Source of the DNA: Camillea tinctor
Taxonomy: Eukaryota > Ascomycota > Sordariomycetes > Xylariales > Xylariaceae
Assembly (NCBI GenBank): GCA_022578605.1
Contig: MU394120.1
Coordinates: 124,001 to 188,000 of the forward strand
Reading direction: 5' to 3'
Length of the DNA stretch: 64,000 nt
Position 1 is the stretch's first letter; the number at the start of each line of letters is the position of its first letter. Position numbers and translations under genes: made by a program. Under the pieces are notes generated by a model, which was not told where the DNA came from, did not search any database, and saw only the letters and a list, made by a program, of their open reading frames with translations. Shown in pieces: positions 44,533 to 55,341 of the stretch.

Positions 44533-47500
44533 ATGGATACAGATACCACAAGTGCATCTGGCCAACAGCCTGCCACGATGCCAAACCCTAATGCCGAACC
44601 TCAGCCTGAAACTACAGACCTGGAGTCATCGTCGAATCAACCATTGGCCTCCATGAGCCATGACGCGCCCATAGAGACATCTACCCGCCAAGATGCACCG
44701 AACCATGAATTACCCCAGGAAGCTGTTCAAAGTAAACCTACAAGTGATGCTGCCTTTCTCGACCAATTCGACGAGGATGACGATGCCGCCGCCGCCGCAT
44801 GGGATTTCTCCGAACCTGAACCTGCTCCAGCACCGGTGTCAGCCCCAGCTCCGACTACGGAACACGAACAACCCCCAGAGCCAGCTCATGAGTCTGAGCA
44901 ACCCGAACAGTCTGAAGAGCCCGAGGAACCTGCGCAGACGAGCACCGCTGCTAAACATTCTAGCACCATCTCATTTGCACGCACCGTATCCCATGAAGTG
45001 AGCTTCAATGATGATGAGGATGTCGAATGGAACTTGCAGCGTACCGATACGGATCCCTTCAAGTTTATGCCCCCGAATGAGAGAACAAACTCTTTTCCTG
45101 CTGTACCCCAGGTGGAAAATGCAGAAGACCGGATCGATTCACCGCCTCCTTCAAGTCAAGCCCAGGAGATTCTTCAAGAGATTGAGCGACATGGGCCTCA
45201 CACTGATGCTGATGCTACACAATCTGATTTCACTCAGCAATATGAGGAAGAGCATGATGATGGCCAGGAGGCGGTAGTAAATGACTCGGCTCAGCAGTAC
45301 ATTGGTGGAGATCTTGTTGGCGCTGCAGAAGATGCATCCGACTCTCGGTTTGAGGAAGGTCTACCGTTGATTCCACAAGATGAGCCGAAGGATCCGGATG
45401 CCAAGAACGAGGCCGGTCCGTCACCCTCTGGCGATCTGTTTGCGCAGGACGAAGCTGGTGAAGGTGATGATTTCTTTAGTCAAGTGCAGGATGGACTTAA
45501 ACCAAAGGATGACGCTTTCGACCACGCCCTTCATAGAAAGTCCACCATAATGGTGATGGGAGAAGCCATGGATGCTGCAGCGAAATCAGGTGATCTGGAC
45601 TCTGAACCTCCTACCCCTATTGAACAAACACAAGGAACCCAGGTCATCCCTGATTCAACTACCAAAGAAGAGTCCAATGGGGATTCTACTACATCAACTA
45701 AGGGCCCGGAGCCTCAAGAGGGGTCTAATGATCTCGATGCTAAGTGGGCAGCTGCGTTTGGAGATGATGATGATGATGACTTTTTGGCCGATACTACCAC
45801 TGAGTCGAAAGAGCTTGACCCGGCAGATATCTTTGGAAGTGATGATGAAGGATTTTTGGAAGATGTAGAGGATACCCAAGCCCCGACGTCTACGGGAGCG
45901 CCGCCGGTTGCTACAACCGTGCCAACCTCTCAGCAAAATATGAATGGGCGATATGCTCCCCCGAATATTCCGTTTCAACCACAAGTAGCATCGAATCCTT
46001 ATGCTCCGGCCCCGGCTGTCTCTCCGATGCTACCACCTCAGCAACATCCTTCCTATATCCATCCAGGTACGGCCCCTCCCATGTCAATGGGATATGCGCC
46101 ACCTCCGCCGCCAAAACCTGAACTGCCCAAGGCCCAGAGTTTTGCTACCAAGTCGAAAGGTGGATATCAATCTCCGTATGATCTCCCTATGGAGGTTGTG
46201 AAACCAAAAAAGCGTGCAAGCATGCAGCAGCTCCCTCGACCGGGATCGACACCCGCGGCGCCCCCCCCTGGCCCCCCGAGAAGTAGCAGCATGCATTTCC
46301 AACCTCCGCCCCTGCCTTCAGGAGCTTCAAGCGCTAGTCTATCTCCTCCATCTTCGAGTCATTCCAACCAGCAGCCAGCATTCGGTGCCCCAAAGATCTC
46401 TCCACAGCTCAAGTCGAAACCGGGTTTCTTTGAAGACTTACCAGTATCATCGAGACCTCGTCCTGCTTCACGACCGAGTCACCCCGCTTCTTCGCCCCAG
46501 CCGAGCCCCTACGGGCACCCGCCGCCGCCTCTCCGAGGACCGCCTCCAATGTCACCACCCATGGCAACCCCTCTGATGGCATCACCGCCAATGGTGTCTT
46601 CCCCCGCTCAGCCGCACCCTTCTCAGGAGCAGGCAGCTGGTATTCCTGCCTTAGTTGCTCCTGAACGTGTTAATCCTTATGCAGCGTTACAGCCTGACTC
46701 TTCCCATGTCAAACCTCCTACCACTAATAGATACTCGCCTGCACCACCTCAATTGACAGCATCTAACGGAATGCCTCCTCCTCCTGTAGCCACCAGTCGT
46801 TATTCCCCAGCCCCACCGAGTGTCCGCTCGGCTAGCGGTGGCTATTCTGCAGTCCCGCCTCCTATCCTTGCTCATCAACCGCGAACATCTAGCCCGCTTG
46901 CTCATTTTGAAGTTTCACATGACAAACATCAGAACAAGTTGGCAAGTCCAACTCATAACGAAAGTTCACTGAGTCGGAGCAGCTCTTCCCAGTATGAGCC
47001 ACGCATTACCAGAGTGCCTTCCTTGCCACCGACTCAGGAAGTTGAGGAAGAGCAATCCCCGTCACGGTCTCCACAAATGGCCCCTAAACCTTCAGCGAAC
47101 AGTTCGTCACCTGAGTCGAGGTATAGTCCGAGACAAACTAGACACACGCACACCCCGCCACCATCTGCTGGAAACCTGTCGAATCCTCTCTCGCCTCCTA
47201 AACGTGCAGTGTCAAATTATGCGCCTCAGCCTGCCGTCGCGATCCCAGCAAAGGAAGTGAGCTTCGTGCCACCTCCTCGATCTCAGACGCAGTCTCCCGG
47301 TTCCCTGTATGGAAGAACAGCCGCGCGACCAGTTGATCCCGTTCCGCGGCCCTCATCGGTACAGGGGCCTACTTCTCCTCGTGATATCGTGTCTCCCGAG
47401 ATTCCTCGATCCACTGTTAGGGCTCGTGGTATGTCTCAACACTTGAACCTCGTCCCCCCCAGCGATGGTCGTGAGCTGGATCCATTACAGCGGTGGCGAG

Positions 47501-50461
47501 GCGCTCCAGTGATTGCATGGGGAATTGGTGGCTCCTTTGTATCATCATTCCCCAAGGACATTCCACGATATGGAATTAGCCAGGCGCTTCCGCAGATTAT
47601 CCGTAGCCCTGGAGAAGTCAAAGTCAAGCATATAAAAGACATCTATGCTTTAGAGGAGCGTCTCGCTAAGTTTCCCGGACCTTTGAAGGGCAAATCAAAG
47701 AAGAAAGAGACCGTGGCATGGTTAACTGCTGGTATTGATGGCCTTGAGAGAAACCTTCCGAACGTTTCATTTCAACAAGTTGTTTCGCACGAGGACAAGA
47801 GGGCTGTCGAGCGGATTTTATTATGGAAAATCCTGCGAGTACTTGTTGAACATGACGGCATTCTAGAGGGAAATTCCGTGGTCGAGAAGGCCGTTCGAGA
47901 TGTTATCTCCCCTGGACTCGATGGGGCAAATCCCGAGCTTGCATCTGCGGTTTCTACTGGCGTGGATTTGACCGGGATTGCATCATCTGTTGGGGCTATG
48001 CAGGCTGATGCCGTCGACTCTACGGCTATCGAGCAAATCAGAACATTCCTCCTCTCTGGGGATCGTGAGAAAGCGGTATGGGCTGCGGTGGATAAGCGAC
48101 TGTGGGGCCATGCGATGTTGATCTCGAATACAATGCAGAGTGCAGAGCTCTACAAAAAGGTTGCGCAGGAGTTCATTAAGAAGGAAGTAAACCACCCAGG
48201 ACGTGGCAATGAATCCCTGGCTGCGCTTTATGGTGTTCTCTCAGGAAATTTTGAGGAATCTGTTGACGAGCTTGTTCCTGTCCATGCCAGGGCAGGCCTT
48301 CAGTTAATGTCTACTTCTGCTGCCATCGGCTCGTCGCAGGATGCACTTGCTGGATTGGATAGATGGCGGGAAACACTGGGCTTGGTCTTGAGTAACAGAA
48401 GCCAAGGCGATGTTCAAGCACTACGAGCTCTCGGAAATCTCCTTTCTGGGTACGGCCGGGCTGAGGCAGCTCATATTTGCTACATTTTCGCAAGAAATTT
48501 TGCCATATTCGGCGGTCTCGATGATCCTAATGCCAACTTTGTTCTTGTAGGTGCTGATCACCGGCGTCAAGCCGACCAATTCGCCAAGGAAACAGAAGCG
48601 CTTCAGCTCAGTGAGGTATACGAATATGGATTATCGCTTGCAGCCAGCTCGAGTGCTTCTCAGAGCAGCCCACACTTAGCTGCGTACAAATTACAACACG
48701 CCATGGTACTTGCTGAGTATGGTTTTAGAGATAAGGCCTTGCAATATTGCGAAGGAATTTACGGTGCGATCACATCGCAGACGAAACGATCGCCATACTA
48801 TAATCCAATCCTTGAGTCTTCACTTGATGATCTAATGAGGCGTCTTAAGCAGGCCCCTCGAGAGGAGTCGTCTTCGTGGATCCCAAAGCCTAGCATGAAC
48901 CAGGTTTCTAATAATATGTGGTCCCGCTTTAACAAGTTTGTTGCTGGCGATGATGATGATGCTGCTGGCAATGGAGGGTCGGGCGAGGCTGGTGTTGAGT
49001 CAGGTCCCTTCGCGCATATAACAGGTGGAACGCCGGCCGTCAGTCGCTCTCCATCTACCTCAAATTTCGAGATATATGGAGCTAATGGACCGTCTCCGCC
49101 TATGACGGCCAATAAGTCTACTTCTCGGTATGCACCCGTAGGGTCGCGGCCGTCTACCTCCTCATACGACCCTGCAAATGCTTATACTCCTGGCTCCCGG
49201 TCTTCGATGGAGAGAACTTCAGGTGAGCTTCGTCGCGCCTCGTCTGAGTTGCCAAAACAGGGATTGGAAATGCATTCTGCGTACAGTAATCCGTATGCGC
49301 CTGTGACTGAAAGCAGTTCTACAACCAACTCTGGTTACCAGCCCGCACCAATCACTGCTCCTGCAGGATCGCCGTACATGCCCGCCCCTCAAGGGTCACC
49401 GCCTGCGCCATGGTCTTCGGGAATGTCATTCTCGGGATATCAGCCTTTTGGTGTGACCGCGGAAAATGTGACGTCCCATTCATACAATCCGCCCAATGCG
49501 GAATCAGCGGGGGATACGACAAATGAGAGTAATACAACCCCAGGCTATCAACCGCCTTCCTACGGGGGGTATGAACCGCCGGCGACGAATTCATTTGAAC
49601 CGCTTACGACCGGGACAGATAATTCGTTAGGGGGATACGAGCCACCATCATACCAACCGTCATCTTTTGAACCCCCATCGTATGAACCAGGACCAGCTGA
49701 TGATGATGAGTCCCCTTCGTCGGAGACGAAGCCTAAAAAGAAGAGTTTTATGGACGATGACGATGACGACATTCCTGGCCTGCGCCCCCAGGAAAAGAGC
49801 AAGGCCGAGAAAGACCGAGAAAATGAAGAGATGGTCCGAAAAGTGGCTGAGGAAGAAGGTAAGTACTTGGTTTGGCTAAAATCACGAATGAATGCTAATA
49901 GGTACTTTAGCAAAAAGAGAAGCTGAGGCAAAGGCAGCTAAGAAAGGCTGGGGTTTTGGGTCATGGTTTGGAGGTAAGAAGGAAGCTGAGCTTCCTAACA
50001 AGCCGATCAAAGCCAAGCTTGGCGAAGCCAGCAGTTTCGTCTATGATCCCGACCTCAAGCGTTGGGTCAACAAAAAGCCAGGGGCTGAGAATACACCTGC
50101 TAAGACGGCAACACCACCACCCCCTCGTGGCACCCCTCCTCCACCTGGAGGGTCTCCGTCGGGAGGTATAGGTGCACCTCCACCGGGACCTCCAAGTGCT
50201 CGGGGTACACCACCCCCTCCTATGGGATTGGGCTTGAGCAAACCAGCGTCTTCGGAAAGTTTACTTGTGCCTCCGGCCATGATCAGGTCCAACTCGAACC
50301 AAAGCAATGCAAGTGCACCGCCGACTGCACCCCCGAGTAGGCCGGCTACAAGCCTTAGTAACGCTAGTAGCATCGATGACCTTCTCGGCGCGGCAGGTCC
50401 ACGGAAAGGTGGCAAGAAGGCAAGGAAGTCCGGACGTTACGTAGATGTTATGGCGAAATGA
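44533..50461 (+). CDS. sec16: COPII coat assembly protein Sec16, 1961 aa, two exons
   Basis: Exons are 44533-49858 and 49902-50461, with a 43-nt intron (GTAAGT donor, AATAG acceptor). Sec16 is the large peripheral scaffold of ER exit sites that gathers Sec23/24 and Sec13/31 for COPII vesicle formation. The first thousand residues are Pro/Ser/Glu-rich and disordered, with acidic patches (DEDDDAAAAAW, DDDDDDF) and repeated RYSPAPP-type motifs. The central conserved domain starts near residue 980: DPLQRWRGAPVIAWGIGGSF, then HIKDIYALEERLAKFPGPLKGKSKK, and continues into the helical ACE1-type region that pairs with Sec13 (LLSGDREKAVWAAVDKRLWGHAMLI, HPGRGNESLAALYGVLSGN, ALRALGNLLSGYGRAEAAHICY). The C-terminal part again is Pro/Tyr/Ser-rich with GYQPP/GYEPP repeats, then a charged helix and the conserved basic end GWGFGSWFGGKK, SFVYDPDLKRWVNKK. 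The final exon is Pro/Gly-rich. Length fits filamentous fungal Sec16. Confidence 0.92.
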
Positions 50462-51771
50462 TGAGGGCCACCTGCATATCTTGCTAAAAAGACATGGCAT
50501 AGATATCATGGCGATAAGAATATGTGTATCAGGATAATAACGGGACACGGTGGCTTTTTTTCTCCCTCTTTCTTTTCTTTCTAGGCATTATGGGTTGGCT
50601 TGACTACATTACGGACGAAATACACACACACAACTGCGACAAAGCGCGCATATATATATATATATTCATTTATACATATGTTGTATGCTCGCTTCATCCG
50701 TCCCTGTTATCGTTGTTACATGAAAAACTGCGGGCGCTTCAACATAGAAAGTTCTTTGTACTATAGAATTTAGCGATTTTGTAATATAGCCCCCCCATCC
50801 TACCTAAATTACTTGTTGAGAGTACGTATTGGACGCTGTTTATTTTGAATAAAGTGATTCTACTTCTGATTCTAGGGGTTGTTGGTAAGTGGTGGGTGTT
50901 ATGAGTGGATGGATTGGTTTGAAAGGAGAGAGGGTTTAGGTGGGTAGGGTGACCGCGAGAGGGTGGAATAAGGGGTAAGGGGTAAAAGTGGGGACGAAGT
51001 GACCCCCTTTTCTGGGGTTTAGTGGGTATATTGTTGAGTTATCGTAGAGGAGAGACCTCGAAGTTTGGTTTGGAGTGAACATGTGATGCATAGTATTATA
51101 AGGTTTTAATGACAGAAGCGAACGCTAATTTCCTTCGGCAATTAGCTCATATATAGTGTACGCAACATCTTTAGAATATGACTAGGTACTTATTTAAAAA
51201 GTAGTTTAAGCGTCCTTCATGTTGTGATAGTAGCTCGCCGGGCGAGGGGGGTTTGGGACTATTTAAGTGTGTGGCTTTATGTATGTATGTATGTATGCAG
51301 CATGCTGTAATAGCGGTGGTAGTACAGTAATTAATCGAGGAGGATCTAGGTACCTTTGTAAGTCAATTCACGGGAACATAATAATAAGTGGCAGGTTTTG
51401 TTAATGTAAAAGGAGGTGGCTTTTCGCAAGCTATATGGCAGTTCGAAGATTGCGATGTTTATTATATATAAGAATGCAAAGTTAACGCAACATCAACTTC
51501 TTTACATTTGGGGATAAAACATCAAACTAATTACTACTAACAAAAAGGCTCAGAAATCTAACGCTGTGGCTCATTACAATGTTGTTTACTCGTCGTAATG
51601 TTGCAATTCCTTACCCATCCCGGACCTCGCAATATCCTGTAATAGTTCAATACAACTTGTTTCAAATGCCCGTTACGCTATTCTCAAGAAGACGGGCGAC
51701 CTTATTCTTGCAACCAAGAATATCGAAAGCGATATTTTGACTCCATGATCAGGCCTCTTGGGCATCTTGCT
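50462..51771. other. Intergenic region downstream of SEC16
   Basis: About 1.3 kb and AT-rich, with G-rich stretches near 50880-51000 and a short GTAT repeat at 51282-51298. No gene is supported. Confidence 0.5.
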
Positions 51772-52593
51772 CTAGGAATCTTGGTTTTCTAATACGCTGG
51801 TCTCCTCTTGGCTTGAATTTGTAAATGCTCTGTATGTCTCTGGGCAGCCAATGGAGCTACAGATAACACCACTCAAAAAATAACCAGGATATGATGACTT
51901 GTCGGCCTCTTCATCGAGGTCTTGGTACAATCTGCTGCGTAGCGATGAGCTCTTAGGCAGCGTAGGGAGGAAAGGGAACTTGGTAACTGAAGTTGTCTGA
52001 TTAATCTTGATCAACTCTATCTCTGCACCATGACATAGGAGTAAGTTAGACCACTCCTTTCTCTTGAATCTTAGAGCGTACTCTAGCATAGACATTCGGC
52101 TACTTCGTCCCCTATCATCTAAAAGTTCGATAGGTAGGAGTAAAGCGCTTTTGGAAAGTAAAGTTTCAGCAATTTGGAGGCGCGTGTCTTCATCGACTAG
52201 TGGATGGTCGTCAATAAGAATGAGGGTCCTGAGTAAGTCATATCCCATGCTAAGACGCACGCATAAGCTATATTTCCCTATTATCTCGTTCAAGTAACCT
52301 CGTGACTGCGAAAGCAAAAAAGCATCCATGTCCCCTCCCGTTAGATCTGGACCTGAATATCCCAGGGCTTTACGAACCATGCACGGACGATCTGTTCTCC
52401 GACTTCTAGGATCGCGAGGTCCTAAAGCGGCGACAAAAATCAATAAACATTTTTGGCTGCTAGCAAGGCTTGGCTTTGGAGGCCAAAATACTGGAGAAAA
52501 CAGGTCTTCGGTGATTAATTGGATGAGTTGCAAAACTGTGGGATCCGTCCTCACCCAACACCTCTTAAAGCACACCCTCGAGCGTCGTTGCAC
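51772..52593 (-). CDS. Uncharacterised protein fragment, possibly part of a spliced or decayed gene
   Basis: An open minus-strand frame of 273 codons ends at TGA/TAG near 51772. It has no ATG at its beginning: the upstream stop lies at about 52606, and the first in-frame Met is internal (MVRKALGYSG). The C-terminal two thirds look protein-like, with amphipathic helices (LLRTLILIDDHPLVDEDTRLQIAETLLSKSALL, MLEYALRFKRKEWSNLLLCHGAEIEL). That last segment is reminiscent of an ankyrin-type helix pair, but no family is certain. A neighbouring frame at 52591-52690 (ATG, LLRALPACTQSKGQLEHIEAGG) and a Pro-rich frame at 52747-53067 could be upstream exons: a GTATGC donor near 52748 and a CTAAG acceptor near 52695 join them in frame, but the join to the 51772-52593 frame is not resolved. 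It may equally be a pseudogene. No function can be given. Confidence 0.35.
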   Translation of the reverse strand: MQRRSRVCFKRCWVRTDPTVLQLIQLITEDLFSPVFWPPKPSLASSQKCLLIFVAALGPRDPRSRRTDRPCMVRKALGYSGPDLTGGDMDAFLLSQSRGYLNEIIGKYSLCVRLSMGYDLLRTLILIDDHPLVDEDTRLQIAETLLSKSALLLPIELLDDRGRSSRMSMLEYALRFKRKEWSNLLLCHGAEIELIKINQTTSVTKFPFLPTLPKSSSLRSRLYQDLDEEADKSSYPGYFLSGVICSSIGCPETYRAFTNSSQEETSVLENQDS

Positions 52594-54834
52594 CCTCAGC
52601 GACTCCTACCAGCCCGCCAGCCTCGATATGTTCAAGCTGCCCTTTGCTCTGGGTACAAGCGGGAAGTGCGCGCAGGAGCATGCATAGCGCGCTTAGAGGC
52701 GGAGAGGCGGGCGAGGAACAACACGGGAAGAGCGGGCTTTTGCATACCCTAGATGTTCCACGATGGGGGGTAGCGGCGGGCCGTAGTAATCATAGATCGG
52801 GATTTGGGGGGGAAGAGGGATGAGGGCGGGGATGGGGAGCAGGAAGGGGCATTTCTGGGGGCGAAGTGGAACTTGGATTCGGAGTGGAAGGGGATGGATC
52901 CCGATGCGCAAGGGATGGTCGTCACGCGCTTCGGTGAAGTCCCAGGGATGTGGGCGGGATGATGCCGGAGTTTCGGATGGGAATTCAGTGCTTCTATGAT
53001 ATGCATGTTTTGGATGGGATACTGAAAGGGGAGCTGAAAGGGGCGAAGGGTTGGGGGTGTACAACATTGTGCCGGGGGAGGGCTAGGTAGGGAGAAAAGA
53101 AAAAAAAAAGTAGGGGTCGCTGTAAATTTACGACTAGGTTTCTCATCTTCACCTCTTAAGGTTCTTGGTCAGATGTTTCCCTCAATTATTATGGGATTAT
53201 AGATTACCTTATTCATATTCACCAAGGGGGGAAAGCAGCCTTTGTGTCTGCGTGCAAGAAATGAATTAATTCATTCCCTGGGCCTGATTACCAAGTTAGC
53301 TTTGATGTTTCTTAAATTATAATCCAGTTTCAAACTATGTTGATATCTTCCTGTACATACTATAAGTATCTAATTCATAGAGAAAGGGGACCTAACAGAA
53401 AGCCAACCTACTTCCCATTATTATAGGGCCGGGAAGTCAGGTTTGCTCCTCCGTCTCTAATCCCCGGCTTACGTTCACATGCTTCCCGGTTCATACTCCC
53501 TTGTTGGGTTATATCGGCACTACCAACTAACAACAATGAAACAGTCAAAGCAATGTGAAAGGAAAAGCTGATAAAGGAATATCAATCGTGTATAACGAAG
53601 TAACAAATATAACTTCTACTTCTAAATTAAATGTTCTAGAAGAGGTCCTAAGGAAAACATCAGTAGCTTAGAATGGATAAGGTTGCAAAGCTAAATGAGT
53701 GCCTTTAGGTTGTAAAAGTTAGAACCTGTCTATTTATTAGATTTTCTATTGTTATCATTTGTGCTAACGAATATCCACCAGGGAAACGAGCCCATACGAT
53801 TCTTCACAGCAAAAAGTGAGGTCCTCAGAGCCAAATACGTGCTCCCGAAAAATGGCAGAGAAAAGTGTGATGACTGTCCAGAGTGATTCTCTGGGGTTTT
53901 TTAAGGCGAATTATTGGTAATTATAAATTATAATCATCTAACCGAGCTTTCCTATAGGTTGTTAGGGGAAGGTATTTACCCAGGTATATAAAAAAACGAA
54001 ACAATTGTTTTCACAGGTTTGACAAGCTAGGTAAGGGAGATAAAATGTCGAAATATAAGCGTATAAAATATGATTCCTTTGAAACTTAGATCCCTGACAT
54101 GCGGCCTCTTGATGACTTGGTAATCGGATATTTGTGGCTTCTGGATTGTACTGATGAAGACCATCTTAGTAACGATGATTCTACTTGAGTGTAGATATCA
54201 GCTAGATTAAAGAGCTTGCGAGGGCTTAGTCTTGTGATGCGTAACGTCAAGGTGTCTCATTGAACCCGATCGATATAGAAATATAATGAGTGGCATGCTA
54301 GATCATGGGGTAAAAGGTAGTACGTGTCCCTCAAGGGAGCAAAGAGCGTGTTAGATGTATAAGAAACGGTATCAGGAGTAGGTGTAGTTCTAGTCTCCCA
54401 CACAACAACATCGTTATTACCTAGGTTCTTGTTGGGTCTCTGGGATAAGACATACAGCTGATTTTTTTTTTCTAAAAAAAACCCCCCGAAAACAAACAAA
54501 CAAAAAAGGAACAAGGCAACTGACATAGTCTCATGACTTACATCGCCTCGCACGGAAAAGAAATTGTAAATTAAAAGTATCGGTTGTGGTCCAAAGGACG
54601 ATTATTGGTTCTGGCAAATTATAAATACCGTATGTGGTCCTATTACAAGTTGTTCAACACGTGGCTTTCGACATCTTTCCAATTTTCTCGAAATAAGATA
54701 TCTCCAAGACACTTCAAGCGTCGCTGATTTGAATTCCGTTCACGTACTCGAATACAACCTCTCATCTTTTCATTCAAGAAATCATCAATTATACATAATC
54801 ATAATACCTTTATATTGCTTTACTGTTCTGGGCT
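52594..54834. other. Intergenic region with possible upstream exons
   Basis: The first 470 bases are GC-richer and contain the Pro-rich minus-strand frame discussed with the preceding entry. The remainder (53080-54830) is AT-rich, with no gene and no notable repeat except A- and T-rich runs near 54460-54500. A TATA-like ATTATAAATA lies near 54619-54628. Confidence 0.45.
54619..54628 (+). promoter_or_regulatory. TATA-like element upstream of the orphan gene
   Basis: ATTATAAATA lies about 210 bases before the ATG at 54835. AT-rich surroundings make this weak evidence. Confidence 0.25.
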
Positions 54835-55341
54835 ATGTCTTCTTCGCATATAAACAGAATACCACACACGGTGTCTGGCGTGTCCATAGAAACATTCTCC
54901 TTTGTACCAAAGGAAAGTTCCAAGCTCGAAGGAAATCCTGTTAAATTTATCTCATTGGACAAACTAAGACCTAAAATGGAAGGCAAGTTAACCTTTCATA
55001 TCAAAAGGCATCAAATGAAACGAGGGAGCGAGCTTTCGGAGTTAAATCCAGAAAACCTTCACAACCAATACCTGAAAGCATCGATAAAAGTCATAAATCA
55101 CGTCGGGAATGCCAGCAATTCTATGTATGCATGCCACATCAACGTCAACAATAAACTCAAGTGTGTTTGGCCCAACATCACATTGGCCCACACAGCTGGG
55201 ACCTACCAAATGGTGATCAAAATTATAATTCCCAGCCCCGTAGGAGATAAGGTGCTCATGCAAGCAGAAACCCGATGGTTTAACGTGCTAGATTCAGTCG
55301 AGGATTATGGTACTTTAGGTTACGAAAAAAAGTCTACTTAG
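54835..55341 (+). CDS. Orphan protein, 168 aa, unknown function
   Basis: Single open frame from ATG 54835 to TAG 55339-55341 in AT-rich DNA. I do not recognise the family. The protein has no signal peptide or membrane segment. It reads like a beta-rich domain: alternating hydrophobic strands such as VSIETFSFVP, VKFISLDKL, KLTFHIKRH, ASIKVINHVG and, most clearly, HTAGTYQMVIKIIIPSPVGDKVLMQAETRWFNVLD. This resembles the last strands of an immunoglobulin-like or other beta-sandwich fold. Two Cys (CHINVNNKLKCVW) are ten residues apart. Composition is balanced and not low-complexity, which argues for a real gene although codon use is AT-rich, unlike the GC-rich conserved genes around it. It stands alone, far from other genes. 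It could be a lineage-specific gene or a fragment of something older. Confidence 0.5.
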   Translation: MSSSHINRIPHTVSGVSIETFSFVPKESSKLEGNPVKFISLDKLRPKMEGKLTFHIKRHQMKRGSELSELNPENLHNQYLKASIKVINHVGNASNSMYACHINVNNKLKCVWPNITLAHTAGTYQMVIKIIIPSPVGDKVLMQAETRWFNVLDSVEDYGTLGYEKKST

